A stretch of 64,000 nt of DNA from Herbaspirillum chlorophenolicum (GTDB lineage: Bacteria > Pseudomonadota > Gammaproteobacteria > Burkholderiales > Burkholderiaceae_D): NCBI RefSeq assembly GCF_001189955.1, contig NZ_LFLT01000005.1:98737-162736 (forward strand), written 5' to 3'. Position 1 is the stretch's first letter. Each line of letters opens with the position of its first letter. The position numbers were made by a program, and so were the translations under genes. This document shows positions 10,897-19,317 of this stretch, piece by piece. The notes under the pieces are model-generated. The model was not told the DNA's origin. It ran no database searches and worked only from the letters and a program-made list of their open reading frames with translations.

Positions 10897-11048
10897 GATG
10901 ATGGGTGAAAAATTTTCGCGGATTATACAGCGGCGATAGCCGCGTCCCCGGCTTCCCGATCCGCCAGCCAGCAAGGACAAGGCTTCCGGGACGATGCGGT
11001 AAAGCCATCCCGGGCAGTATGCGCCTGCGCTCCCGGTTGACGCCTTAG

Positions 11049-11090
11049 ATTCTATCGAATACATTTGATCACATGTCAAATAAATGACAT
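11049..11090 (-). promoter_or_regulatory. Predicted gntR promoter with overlapping palindrome
   Basis: On the minus strand TTGACA (11074-11079) is followed after 19 bases by TAGAAT (11049-11054), five of six to consensus, though the spacing is long. An inverted repeat ATGTCA-N6-TGACAT (11073-11090) overlaps the -35 element, a good position for autorepression by the GntR protein. Operator role is inference. Confidence 0.45.
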
Positions 11091-11285
11091 CAGCAGAATA
11101 AAAAACGGATCGGCGCGGCAGGATGAGGTTTTCACCCCACATCCCCATACCCATGTCGCAGCGGTGAAGGCCCCCAAGGAGATCGTCCGTCTGAATGGCG
11201 CGCCGCCGCGCATGCGTGGTGGCGTTGCTTCCTCTCCTGCCTTACCCGCGATATGCCCCCGCCGTTGCGTCCTGCTGTCGTAATA

Positions 11286-11447
11286 AGAACCTGTTCGGGA
11301 TTTCGCCGGGAGTTGGACAGATGTCATTTCAGGATGGGATGCAAGGCGCAAAACGCAGCCGGGCCGGTGGCCCGGCGAGGCTTTGCAACGCCGCAGACCG
11401 CCTGAAATGACATTTGGACAACCCCGGCGAGATCCCGAACAGGTTCT
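11286..11447. repeat. 162-bp imperfect palindromic element
   Basis: The left arm 11286-11333 (starting AGAACCTGTTCGGGAT) is matched by the reverse complement of the right arm 11401-11447 over almost 48 bases, with only a few mismatches and one base length difference. The centre contains a further 8-bp hairpin GCCGGGCC-GGT-GGCCCGGC. The whole could fold into one long stem. It has no ORF and lies between gntR and the ABC operon, about 87 bp before the first gene. It resembles a small intergenic repeat (REP or MITE type); no second copy occurs in this window and no clear target duplication is seen. Confidence 0.7.
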
Positions 11448-11533
11448 AAGCCGGCGCCAGTCCGGCCGTAACGCTCAAAACAGCAGTTCCCACGAGACAC
11501 CGGTTCCGGCCGGACCATTAGGAGGATCGCAAC

Positions 11534-12808
11534 ATGGAGCAAGACAAGAGCAAAGACAGCAGCAGCATCGCCTCACCCCAGCGCCGCACCGTCCTGAAAG
11601 CCGGCGCCGCCGCAGTCGGCGCTTCGGCATTGGGTTTCCCGGCGATTGTGAAAGCCCAGTCGGACAAGATCATCATCGGCCACCTGACGCCGCGCACCGG
11701 TTTCCTCGGCCCGATGGGCGAGTACGCGGTAATGAGCATGAACCTCGCCGTGGAAGAACTGAACAAGGCCGGCGGCCTCCTGGGACGGCAGGTCACGCTG
11801 ATCTCGGAAGACTCGGTCAACCCGCCGACCGCCTCCTCCAAGGCGCAACGCCTGCTGGAGCGCGACGGCGCGGCCGTGCTGATCGGCGAGATTTCGTCGG
11901 CCTCGGCATTGGGCATCGCCCAGGTCGCCCAACGCAACAAGAAGCTGTTCATGAACAGCGGATGCAACTCGGACGAACTGCGCGGCAAGAGCTGCAACAA
12001 GTTCATGTTCCACGTCGAAGCGGCCAACTCCACCTATGTCAAAGCCTGCGGCCGCACCCTGCTGCAAAACGGCCTGATCAAAGGCAAGAAGCTGTACGCG
12101 CTGACCGCCGACTATGCCTTCGGCCACGACTTGCTGCGCACCGGCAAGATCTTCGTCTCGGCCAATGGCGGCACCATCGCCAACGATGAGCTGGTGCCCA
12201 CCGACGCCACCGACTTCAGCCCCTACCTGCTGAAGATCCGCCAGGCCAAGCCCGACCTGGTGATCTCCAACCTGGCCGGCAACCAGATCACCAACTTCAT
12301 CAAGCAATACTCCGAATTCGGCCTGCCCTTCCCCATGGCGGGCTTCGGTTTCGACACCGTGGCCGCATGGGGCGCGGGCGCCGACAACTTCGCCGGTACC
12401 TGGCCCACCACCTGGCACCACGATGTCGACGCGCCCTCGGCCAAGGCTTTCGTTGCCGCCTTCATCAAGAAATACGGCAAGCCGCCCGAAAACCAGGCCT
12501 GGGGCGAGTACGTGTGCTTCCGCTCGGTCGTGCAAGCGATCACCGAGACCAAGTCGCTCGATACCATGAAGCTCATCGAGTACTTCGAAAAGGGGGCTCC
12601 CATCGACGCGCTCAAGGCCCGCAAGGGAACCTACCGCGCCTGGGACCACCAGTTGCTGCAAGAGATGTACACGCTGTCGCCCAAACCCAAGGGCCGTGCC
12701 AAGGACCAGTGGGACTTCCTGCAGCTCGGCCCGTCCGTGCCGGGGCCGAACGAATCGCTGGAATCGATCGCGCCGACGATGCAGGAGAACGCCTGCAAAT
12801 TCACCTGA
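11534..12808 (+). CDS. Branched-chain-type ABC substrate-binding protein, Tat signal
   Basis: Periplasmic binding protein of the Leu/Ile/Val (type 1) class, 424 aa. The N-terminus carries a twin-arginine motif QRRTVLK (residues 16-22), then a hydrophobic stretch ending AIVKAQS near residue 42, so it is probably exported folded by Tat. The mature part begins KIIIGHLTPRTG and has the two-lobe receptor-type fold. AGGAGG lies eight bases before the ATG. First gene of the operon. Binding proteins of this class take amino acids but also amides and aromatic or aliphatic acids; the ligand is unknown, and the downstream enzymes suggest a 3-hydroxy acid (inference). Confidence 0.9.
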   Translation: MEQDKSKDSSSIASPQRRTVLKAGAAAVGASALGFPAIVKAQSDKIIIGHLTPRTGFLGPMGEYAVMSMNLAVEELNKAGGLLGRQVTLISEDSVNPPTASSKAQRLLERDGAAVLIGEISSASALGIAQVAQRNKKLFMNSGCNSDELRGKSCNKFMFHVEAANSTYVKACGRTLLQNGLIKGKKLYALTADYAFGHDLLRTGKIFVSANGGTIANDELVPTDATDFSPYLLKIRQAKPDLVISNLAGNQITNFIKQYSEFGLPFPMAGFGFDTVAAWGAGADNFAGTWPTTWHHDVDAPSAKAFVAAFIKKYGKPPENQAWGEYVCFRSVVQAITETKSLDTMKLIEYFEKGAPIDALKARKGTYRAWDHQLLQEMYTLSPKPKGRAKDQWDFLQLGPSVPGPNESLESIAPTMQENACKFT

Positions 12809-12904
12809 ACCACCGTTGCACTATCGCCGCCGTTCCGGTTTCCGCCGGAACGGCGGGCCACGTTTTCCCGATACGAAGTTGAATCGCGCCTCATCGGAGC
12901 ATCA

Positions 12905-13780
12905 ATGCAAATCGTTTTCCTGCTGGAACAAATACTCAACGGCCTGCTGGTCGGCGGCTACTACCTGCTGATCGCGCTGGGCCTGTCGCTGATCTTCAGC
13001 CTGGGCGGCATCGTCAACCTGGCGCACGGCGCCTTCTACGCCATCGGCGCCTACCTCGCCGTGGAAATCACCAAGCACCTCGGCTTTACCGGCGCACTGC
13101 TGATCTCGCCGGTGCTGGTGGCGCTCCTGGGCATCCTGTTCGAACGCTTCCTGCTGCGCCGTTTCTATTCCGCCGATCCCATCCTCGGCCTGCTGCTGAC
13201 CTTCGGCCTGGCGATGGTGGCCGAGCAGGTCATCCGTATCGTCTGGGGCGCTTCGCCGCTGCCGGCCTCGATTCCGCCCGCCCTCAAGGGGCAGATCATG
13301 ATCGGCGACTTCATGTACTCCAAGTATCGCCTGCTGATGCTGGCCACGGTGCTGGTGGCGCTGACGCTGATCTGGCTGCTGCTGAACAAGACTTCGTTCG
13401 GCCGCGTGGTGCGCGCCGGCGTGCAAAAGCCCGACATGGTGGCAGTGCTGGGCATCAAGCTGCAGCCTTACATGACTGCCATCGTGATGCTGGGCGTGGG
13501 CCTGGCGGCGCTGGCCGGCGTGCTGTTCGCCCCGATCTCGGGAGTGCACCCGGCCATGGGCGCCGAGATCATGACCGCCGCCTTCGTGGTGGTGGTGATC
13601 GGCGGCCTCGGCAGCTTCTGGGGCGTGGTGCTGGCCGCCGTGCTGGTGGGCGTGGTGCGCGGCATCACCATCCAGTTCTACGCGCCGGCCGGCGAAGCCT
13701 CGATGTACCTGCTGATGCTGCTGGTGCTGATCTTCCGTCCGCGCGGCCTGTTGGGCGAGCGCATCGAACGTTTTGAATGA
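12905..13780 (+). CDS. ABC transporter permease, LivH-like
   Basis: 291-aa inner-membrane permease with about eight hydrophobic segments, the LivH family opening LLNGLLVGGYYLLIALGLS-like at residues 10-28 and GGIVNLAHGAFYAIGAYLA typical of LivH. CGGAG lies eight bases before the ATG. It pairs with the LivM domain of the next gene, whose start is 10 nt after this stop. Confidence 0.92.
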   Translation: MQIVFLLEQILNGLLVGGYYLLIALGLSLIFSLGGIVNLAHGAFYAIGAYLAVEITKHLGFTGALLISPVLVALLGILFERFLLRRFYSADPILGLLLTFGLAMVAEQVIRIVWGASPLPASIPPALKGQIMIGDFMYSKYRLLMLATVLVALTLIWLLLNKTSFGRVVRAGVQKPDMVAVLGIKLQPYMTAIVMLGVGLAALAGVLFAPISGVHPAMGAEIMTAAFVVVVIGGLGSFWGVVLAAVLVGVVRGITIQFYAPAGEASMYLLMLLVLIFRPRGLLGERIERFE

Positions 13781-13790
13781 CAGGCGGATC

Positions 13791-16313
13791 ATGAACAAAA
13801 AATACCAACCCTTGCTGATCGGCGCACTGGCGCTGGTCGTCGTTCCCTTCCTCCTGCAACTGCTGGGGCTGACCACTACCTCGGCCACCGACGTGGTGAT
13901 CTACGCCATCGCCGCCATGGGCCTGAACCTGCTGGTCGGCTACACCGGCCTGACCTCGTTCGGCCATGGCGCCTGGTTCGGCGTGGGCGCTTACGCCGCA
14001 GCGCTGTCGCAGAAATACTGGTTCCCCGGCCAGATCGTGCTGCCGCTGCTGTTCACCATCGCTTTCATCGCAGTGTGCGCGGCGGTGATCGGCTTCCTGA
14101 TCCTGCGCCGCCGCGGCGTCTACTTCTCGCTGCTGACGCTGGCGCTATCGGCGCTGACCTTCGCCATCGCCTTCCGCTGGACCGACTTCACCGGCGGCGA
14201 ATCCGGCCTGGGCGGCGTGGTGCGTCCCGTGGTGGCGGGCATCGACCTCGACCAGTCGATCCCTTACCTGGCCTTCCTCAGCGTGATTGCCTGGCTGGTG
14301 CTGTACTGCCTGCACCGCCTGATCCGCTCGCCCTTCGGCCACACCATCGTGGCCATCCGAGAGAACGAACAGCGCGCACGCTTCCAGGGTTACGCCACCA
14401 TCGTCTACAAGCTGCAGATGTTCATCATCTCGGCCAGCGTGACCGGCCTGGCCGGCGCCCTGCTGGCCTTCCATCACCGTTTCGCCTCGGCCGAACCGAC
14501 CTCGGTGGCCTTCTCGGGCGAGTTGCTGGCGATGGTGGTGATCGGCGGCATGCGCAGCTTCCTGGGCCCCGCGCTGGGCGCGCTGTTCTACATCCTGTTC
14601 CGCGAATGCCTGTCGATCTGGACCGAGAACTGGCTGTTGTGGTTCGGCCTGGCCTTCGTCGCCTTCATCCTGTTCTCGCCCACCGGCCTGGTCGGCATCT
14701 GGCAGCAGATCCGCCGCCGCTTCAATCCGCCGCCCGAAGTGGGCGCGGCCATGAGCGCGCGCCAGATCGTCGACGGCCTGCCGCTGCCGGCCTTCCTGCA
14801 ACCGCCGGCGCAACAGGGCCTGGTGCTGGAAGCCCGTGACATCGAGATCCGCTTCGGCGGCATCCAGGCGGTGAAGAATGGGCAGATCGCGCTGCATGCC
14901 GGTGAGATCCACGCGCTGATCGGCCCCAATGGCGCCGGCAAGACCACCACCTTCAACCTCATATCCGGCATGTTCGCCCCCAACGGCGGCACCGTAAAAC
15001 TGAACGGTGAAGAGATCCAGGGCCTGCCGCCCAGCGTGATCTGCCAGCGCGGGCTGGCGCGCTCGTTCCAGATCACTAACCTGTTCAAGGGCCTGTCGAT
15101 CTACGAAAACCTGAGGCTGTCGCTGCAGGCGCGCCACGGCTCGCGCTACAACATGTGGAAGGACATCGACAGCTATCCCGAGATCCATGCCGAGACCGAG
15201 GAGCTGATGCGCTTCCTCGGCCTGAAGGGCATCGACGAGATCGAAGGCGGCGCGCTCTCCTATGGCGGCCAGCGCCTGGTCGACCTGGGCATCGCGCTCG
15301 GCTCCAAGCCGCACGTACTGCTGATGGATGAACCGCTGGCAGGCCTGGCCGCGGCCGAACGCGAACGCGTATCGCGGTTGGTGAAGATCATCGCCAGCAA
15401 TATCCCGGTGCTGATCGTCGAGCACGACATCGACCGCGTGCTCGGCTTCTCGCACAAGGTCACCGTGATGAACCAGGGCAGCGTGCTGATGGCCGGCACG
15501 CCCGACGAAGCGCGCGCCGACACCCGCGTGCAGGAAATCTACACCGGCCACGGCACGCCACCGGTCACCGGCCGCATCGCCGGCAATGCGCAGGAGCGGC
15601 CGCAACTACTGGCCTTCGAACAGGTCAACGCCTTCTATGGCAAGAGCCACATCCTCAACGACGCCACGCTGGAAGTGCGGCAGGGCGAGATCGTGGCGCT
15701 GCTGGGCCGTAACGGCGCCGGCAAGTCGACGCTCCTGAAGGCACTGACCGGCTTGCTCAAACCCGCCTCGGGCTCGATCCGCTACAACGGCCGCGACATT
15801 GCCGGGCTGTCCGCCCCCGACATCGCGCGCCTGGGCATCGGCTACGTGCCGCAAGGCCGCGGCCTGTTCGCCGGCATGACGGTGGCCGAGAACCTGGCGC
15901 TGGGACGCCTGGCGCGTAACACCGACAGCAGCGACGGCGTCGCCTGGAGCGAGGAAAAGATCCTGCATTACTTCCCACGCCTGAAGGAACGCCTGCACAC
16001 CCACGCCGACTTCCTCTCCGGCGGCGAGCAGCAAATGGTGGCGGTAGCGCGTGCACTGTCGGGCAACGTCAAGCTGCTGCTGCTGGACGAACCCTTCGAA
16101 GGCCTGGCGCCGACCGTGGTGCAGGAACTGTTCACGGTGTTCGACCAGCTGCGCAGCGAAGTCTCCATCGTCATCGTCGAGCACAACCTCGACCTGGTGC
16201 TGGCGCTGGCCGACCGCGTATTCGCGCTGGAACGCGGCGCGGTGTTCCACACCGGTCCGGCCGAACCGCTGCTGACCGACCTGACCTACCGCAAGAAAAT
16301 TCTCTGGCTGTAA
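13791..16313 (+). CDS. Fused ABC transporter LivM-LivG-LivF (permease plus two ATPases)
   Basis: One uninterrupted 840-aa ORF contains three units normally encoded separately. Residues 1-310: LivM-like permease, with GLNLLVGYTGLTSFGHGAWFG-type helix near 43. About 346-590: LivG-like ATPase, Walker A GPNGAGKTT near 378, variant signature LSYGGQR, Walker B VLLMDEP. About 605-840: LivF-like ATPase, Walker A GRNGAGKST near 639, signature LSGGEQQ, Walker B LLLLDEP. Linkers are Pro/Ala-rich (about 320-345) and short (about 590-604). Start ATG 13791 follows AGGCGG and lies 10 nt after livH; TTG 13773 is an alternative. With LivH and the binding protein this gives a complete importer of three polypeptides. 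Confidence 0.92.
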   Translation: MNKKYQPLLIGALALVVVPFLLQLLGLTTTSATDVVIYAIAAMGLNLLVGYTGLTSFGHGAWFGVGAYAAALSQKYWFPGQIVLPLLFTIAFIAVCAAVIGFLILRRRGVYFSLLTLALSALTFAIAFRWTDFTGGESGLGGVVRPVVAGIDLDQSIPYLAFLSVIAWLVLYCLHRLIRSPFGHTIVAIRENEQRARFQGYATIVYKLQMFIISASVTGLAGALLAFHHRFASAEPTSVAFSGELLAMVVIGGMRSFLGPALGALFYILFRECLSIWTENWLLWFGLAFVAFILFSPTGLVGIWQQIRRRFNPPPEVGAAMSARQIVDGLPLPAFLQPPAQQGLVLEARDIEIRFGGIQAVKNGQIALHAGEIHALIGPNGAGKTTTFNLISGMFAPNGGTVKLNGEEIQGLPPSVICQRGLARSFQITNLFKGLSIYENLRLSLQARHGSRYNMWKDIDSYPEIHAETEELMRFLGLKGIDEIEGGALSYGGQRLVDLGIALGSKPHVLLMDEPLAGLAAAERERVSRLVKIIASNIPVLIVEHDIDRVLGFSHKVTVMNQGSVLMAGTPDEARADTRVQEIYTGHGTPPVTGRIAGNAQERPQLLAFEQVNAFYGKSHILNDATLEVRQGEIVALLGRNGAGKSTLLKALTGLLKPASGSIRYNGRDIAGLSAPDIARLGIGYVPQGRGLFAGMTVAENLALGRLARNTDSSDGVAWSEEKILHYFPRLKERLHTHADFLSGGEQQMVAVARALSGNVKLLLLDEPFEGLAPTVVQELFTVFDQLRSEVSIVIVEHNLDLVLALADRVFALERGAVFHTGPAEPLLTDLTYRKKILWL

Positions 16314-16345
16314 TTTCCTCTTACCGTAACAAGGACTCACGCATC

Positions 16346-17131
16346 ATGGATCTGAATCTCAACGACAAGAAAGTCATCGTCACCGCCGGCGCCCAAGGCA
16401 TTGGCCTCGCCATCACCGCCGCCTTCCTGGAAGCCGGCGCGCAGGTCCACATCTGCGACGTCAGCGACGAATTCCTCGACAGTGCGCGCCAGCAGTTCGG
16501 CAATGCCGCGGTCAGCTACAGCCGTACCGACGTTACCGACGAAAAGCAGGTCGACGCCATGTTCGCCGACCTGAACAAGCGCTGGAACGGCCAGCTCGAT
16601 GTGCTGGTCAACAACGCCGGCATCGCCGGCCCGACGCTGCCGGTGGAAGAAGTCGACCTGCCGGCCTGGGACCAGACCATCGCCGTCAACTTGACCGGCC
16701 CCTTCCTGTGCACGCGTCGCGCGGTGCCGATGCTCAAGAAGAACGGCGGCGGCTCCATCGTCAACATCTCTTCCGTGGCCGGGCGCCTGGGCTTCGCGCT
16801 GCGCACGCCCTACTCCGCCTCCAAGTACGGCGTGATCGGCCTGACCGAGAGCTGGGCCATCGAACTGGGCCCGGACAACATCCGCGTCAACGCGGTGCTG
16901 CCAGGTGTGGTGGCCGGCGCCCGCCAGGAGCGCGTGATCGCCGCCAAGGCCGCAGCGTTCGGCATCGGCCACGAAGAGATGCGCGAGCGCGCGCTGTCCA
17001 AGGTGTCGATGCGCAAGATGGTCACGGCCGAGGACATCGCCAACCAGATCATCTTCATCTGCTCGCCGGCCGGTGCTTCCATCAGCGGACGCAGCCTGTC
17101 GGTATGCGGCAACGTTGAAACCCTCGGCTGA
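16346..17131 (+). CDS. SDR-family oxidoreductase
   Basis: Classical short-chain dehydrogenase/reductase, 261 aa. The nucleotide motif TAGAQGIG is at residues 13-20, NNAG at 89-92, and the catalytic Ser (142-143), Tyr156 and Lys160 (YSASK) are intact. Asp at the end of the second strand (ICDVS, residue 38) suggests NAD preference. AAGGA precedes the ATG. It lies 32 nt after the transporter fusion and 11 nt before the next dehydrogenase, so is co-transcribed. Likely oxidises a secondary alcohol of the imported substrate; the exact substrate is unknown. Confidence 0.9.
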   Translation: MDLNLNDKKVIVTAGAQGIGLAITAAFLEAGAQVHICDVSDEFLDSARQQFGNAAVSYSRTDVTDEKQVDAMFADLNKRWNGQLDVLVNNAGIAGPTLPVEEVDLPAWDQTIAVNLTGPFLCTRRAVPMLKKNGGGSIVNISSVAGRLGFALRTPYSASKYGVIGLTESWAIELGPDNIRVNAVLPGVVAGARQERVIAAKAAAFGIGHEEMRERALSKVSMRKMVTAEDIANQIIFICSPAGASISGRSLSVCGNVETLG

Positions 17132-17142
17132 AAGGAGCATCC

Positions 17143-18075
17143 ATGAGCGAAAAGATCGCAGTCGTCGGCGCCGGCCTGATCGGCCGCGCCTGGGCCATCG
17201 TCTTCGCCCGCGCCGGTTTCAGCGTCGCCATCTGGGACGCCATCCCGCAGGCGCTGCAATCCTGCCAGCAACTGCTGCGCGAGAACGTCGCCGACCTGGC
17301 CGGGCATGGCCTGATCAATGAGAGCGTCGATGCCGTGCTGGCGCGCATCAGCCCGGCCGCTAGCCTGGCCGAAGCCTTGCAGGGTGCGGTACTGGTGCAG
17401 GAAAACGTGAAGGAAACGGTAGAGGTGAAGCGCGAGATCTTCGCCGAGATGGACCGGCTGGCATCCCCCGACACCATCCTCACCAGCTCCACCTCGTGGA
17501 TCCCGACCTCGGAGTTCTCGGAACACCTGCCGGGCCGCGAGCGCATCCTGGTGGCGCACCCGGTCAATCCCCCCTATCTGGTGCCGCTGGTGGAACTGGC
17601 GCCGGCGCCATGGACTTCCGCCAAATCGGTCGAGCGCGCGCGCGACATCTACACCCGCGCCGGCCAGTCGCCGGTGCTGCTGAAAAAGGAAATCACCGGC
17701 TTCCTGCTCAACCGCATCCAGGGCGCGGTGCTGAACGAAGCGCTGAACCTTTACGAGAACGGCTATGCCTCCTCCGAAGACCTGGACAAGGTACTGAAGG
17801 ATGGACTGGGCCTGCGCTGGTCCTTCATGGGGCCGTTCGAAACCATCGACCTGAATGCACCGGAAGGCGTGCTGGATTACGCCAGGCGCTACGGCCACAC
17901 CTACCGCGATGTCGCCAAGACCCAGTTGCCCAATGAGTGGCAGGCCGAGACACTGGCCGCCATCGAAAAGGAAAGGCGCGCTGCGCTGGGCGCCGATAAG
18001 CTGGGCGAACGCGCGCGCTGGCGCGACAACCGCCTGATGGGACTGGTGGCGCATAAGCGCAAGCAGCCGGACTGA
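17143..18075 (+). CDS. 3-hydroxyacyl-CoA dehydrogenase family (lambda-crystallin/L-gulonate or carnitine dehydrogenase type)
   Basis: 310-aa NAD-dependent dehydrogenase. Rossmann motif GAGLIG at residues 9-14, then SSTSWIP, HPVNPPY and the C-terminal FLLNRIQGAVLNEAL segment, all characteristic of the lambda-crystallin/L-gulonate 3-dehydrogenase branch, to which L-carnitine dehydrogenase is also related. No fused thioesterase or enoyl-CoA hydratase. AAAGGAG lies before the ATG. The next gene is a BKACE enzyme. Pairing of a carnitine-dehydrogenase-like protein with BKACE is known from carnitine catabolism, where 3-dehydrocarnitine is cleaved; here the substrate remains open. Likely forms a 3-keto acid. 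Confidence 0.87.
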   Translation: MSEKIAVVGAGLIGRAWAIVFARAGFSVAIWDAIPQALQSCQQLLRENVADLAGHGLINESVDAVLARISPAASLAEALQGAVLVQENVKETVEVKREIFAEMDRLASPDTILTSSTSWIPTSEFSEHLPGRERILVAHPVNPPYLVPLVELAPAPWTSAKSVERARDIYTRAGQSPVLLKKEITGFLLNRIQGAVLNEALNLYENGYASSEDLDKVLKDGLGLRWSFMGPFETIDLNAPEGVLDYARRYGHTYRDVAKTQLPNEWQAETLAAIEKERRAALGADKLGERARWRDNRLMGLVAHKRKQPD

Positions 18076-18177
18076 ACGTAAAGCAAACCGTCGCCTCGAC
18101 CTGCGCCGGGACGACGGCGCCGATACCAACTACACTTGCCAACGACAATTCAAGCAACACTTACAGGAGCACACACC

Positions 18178-19110
18178 ATGGCCAAATCCCGCAAAGTCAT
18201 CATCACCTGCGCCGTCACCGGCGCCATCCATACCCCCTCGATGTCGCCCTACCTGCCGGTGACACCCGACGAGATCCGCGACGCCGCACTGGGCGCAGCC
18301 GAAGCCGGCGCCGCCATCGTCCACCTGCATGCGCGCGACCCGCAAAACGGCAAGCCGACCCAAGACCCCAACGAATTCCGCAAATTCCTGCCCGCCATCA
18401 AGGCCAAATCCAATGTGGTGATCAACCTGACCACCGGCGGCGCACCGACCATGGGAGTGGAAGAACGCCTGCAACCGGCCCTGCAGCTGAAGCCTGAAGT
18501 CGCCTCGCTGAACATGGGCTCGATGAACTTCGGCCTGTACGAAATGCTGGGACGCTTCAAGGACTTCAAGTACGACTGGGAAAAGCCCTACCTGGCCGAA
18601 TCAGACGACCGCATCTTCCGCAACACCTTCAAGGACATCGCCTACATCCTCGAATCCTGCAGCGCCAACCAGACCCGCTTCGAAATCGAGTGCTACGACA
18701 TCGGCCACCTCTACACCGCCGCCCACTTCATCGACCGCGGCCTGATCAAGCCGCCGTTCCTGATCCAGTCGGTATTCGGCCTGCGCGGCGGCATCGGCAA
18801 CGACGTGGAAGACGTGATGCACATGAAGCGCACCGCCGACCGCCTGTTCGGCGAGGACTATTTCTGGTCGGTGCTGGGCGCCGGCCGCGGCCAGATCCCG
18901 ATTGCCACCATGTCGGCGGCGATGGGCGGCCATACCCGCGTCGGCCTGGAAGATTCGCTGTGGGACGGCCCCGGCCATCTGGCCAAGAGCAACGCCGACC
19001 AGGTCAAGCGCATCCGCACCGTGATCGAGGCGCTGTCGCTGGAAGTGGCCACGCCGGACGACGCACGTGAGATGCTCAAGCTCAAGGGCGGCAACAACGT
19101 GGCGTTCTGA
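18178..19110 (+). CDS. Beta-keto acid cleavage enzyme (BKACE, former DUF849)
   Basis: 310-aa zinc-dependent TIM barrel of the BKACE family. These enzymes condense a beta-keto acid with acetyl-CoA and split it into acetoacetate and a new CoA ester; characterised members act on 3-keto-5-aminohexanoate or 3-dehydrocarnitine. The metal-binding HLHARDP (His49, His51) and LTTGGAPTM are present. ATG 18178 is chosen over the longer frame because AGGAG lies just upstream. It is the last gene of the operon, ended by a clear terminator. With the two dehydrogenases it completes a route from hydroxy acid to acetoacetate (inference). Confidence 0.9.
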   Translation: MAKSRKVIITCAVTGAIHTPSMSPYLPVTPDEIRDAALGAAEAGAAIVHLHARDPQNGKPTQDPNEFRKFLPAIKAKSNVVINLTTGGAPTMGVEERLQPALQLKPEVASLNMGSMNFGLYEMLGRFKDFKYDWEKPYLAESDDRIFRNTFKDIAYILESCSANQTRFEIECYDIGHLYTAAHFIDRGLIKPPFLIQSVFGLRGGIGNDVEDVMHMKRTADRLFGEDYFWSVLGAGRGQIPIATMSAAMGGHTRVGLEDSLWDGPGHLAKSNADQVKRIRTVIEALSLEVATPDDAREMLKLKGGNNVAF

Positions 19111-19130
19111 GCGGGAGTATCTTCCACAGG

Positions 19131-19165
19131 AAAAGCCGGCGGCCAAAATAGTCGCCGGCTTTTTT
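19131..19165 (+). terminator. Intrinsic terminator of the transporter/BKACE operon
   Basis: AAAAGCCGGCG (19131-19141) pairs with CGCCGGCTTTT (19153-19163), followed by T-run to 19165. Confidence 0.9.
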
Positions 19166-19317
19166 ATTGCCATTCGGAAACGGCAGGCTTGATCAACCGG
19201 CAACACTGCGCGCCGAACCGGAAGCCGACAGCGGCATAGGCTACAATCTCTCCCATCCGATTCAGCCCCGCCGCGTCATTTCCCTGTGCCAATGGCCGGC
19301 CTTTGCACCGTACCCCG

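Noticed and set aside
12809..12904. Possible missing gene between binding protein and LivH
   Set aside because: Only 96 nt, no ORF with a ribosome site; normal operon spacing.
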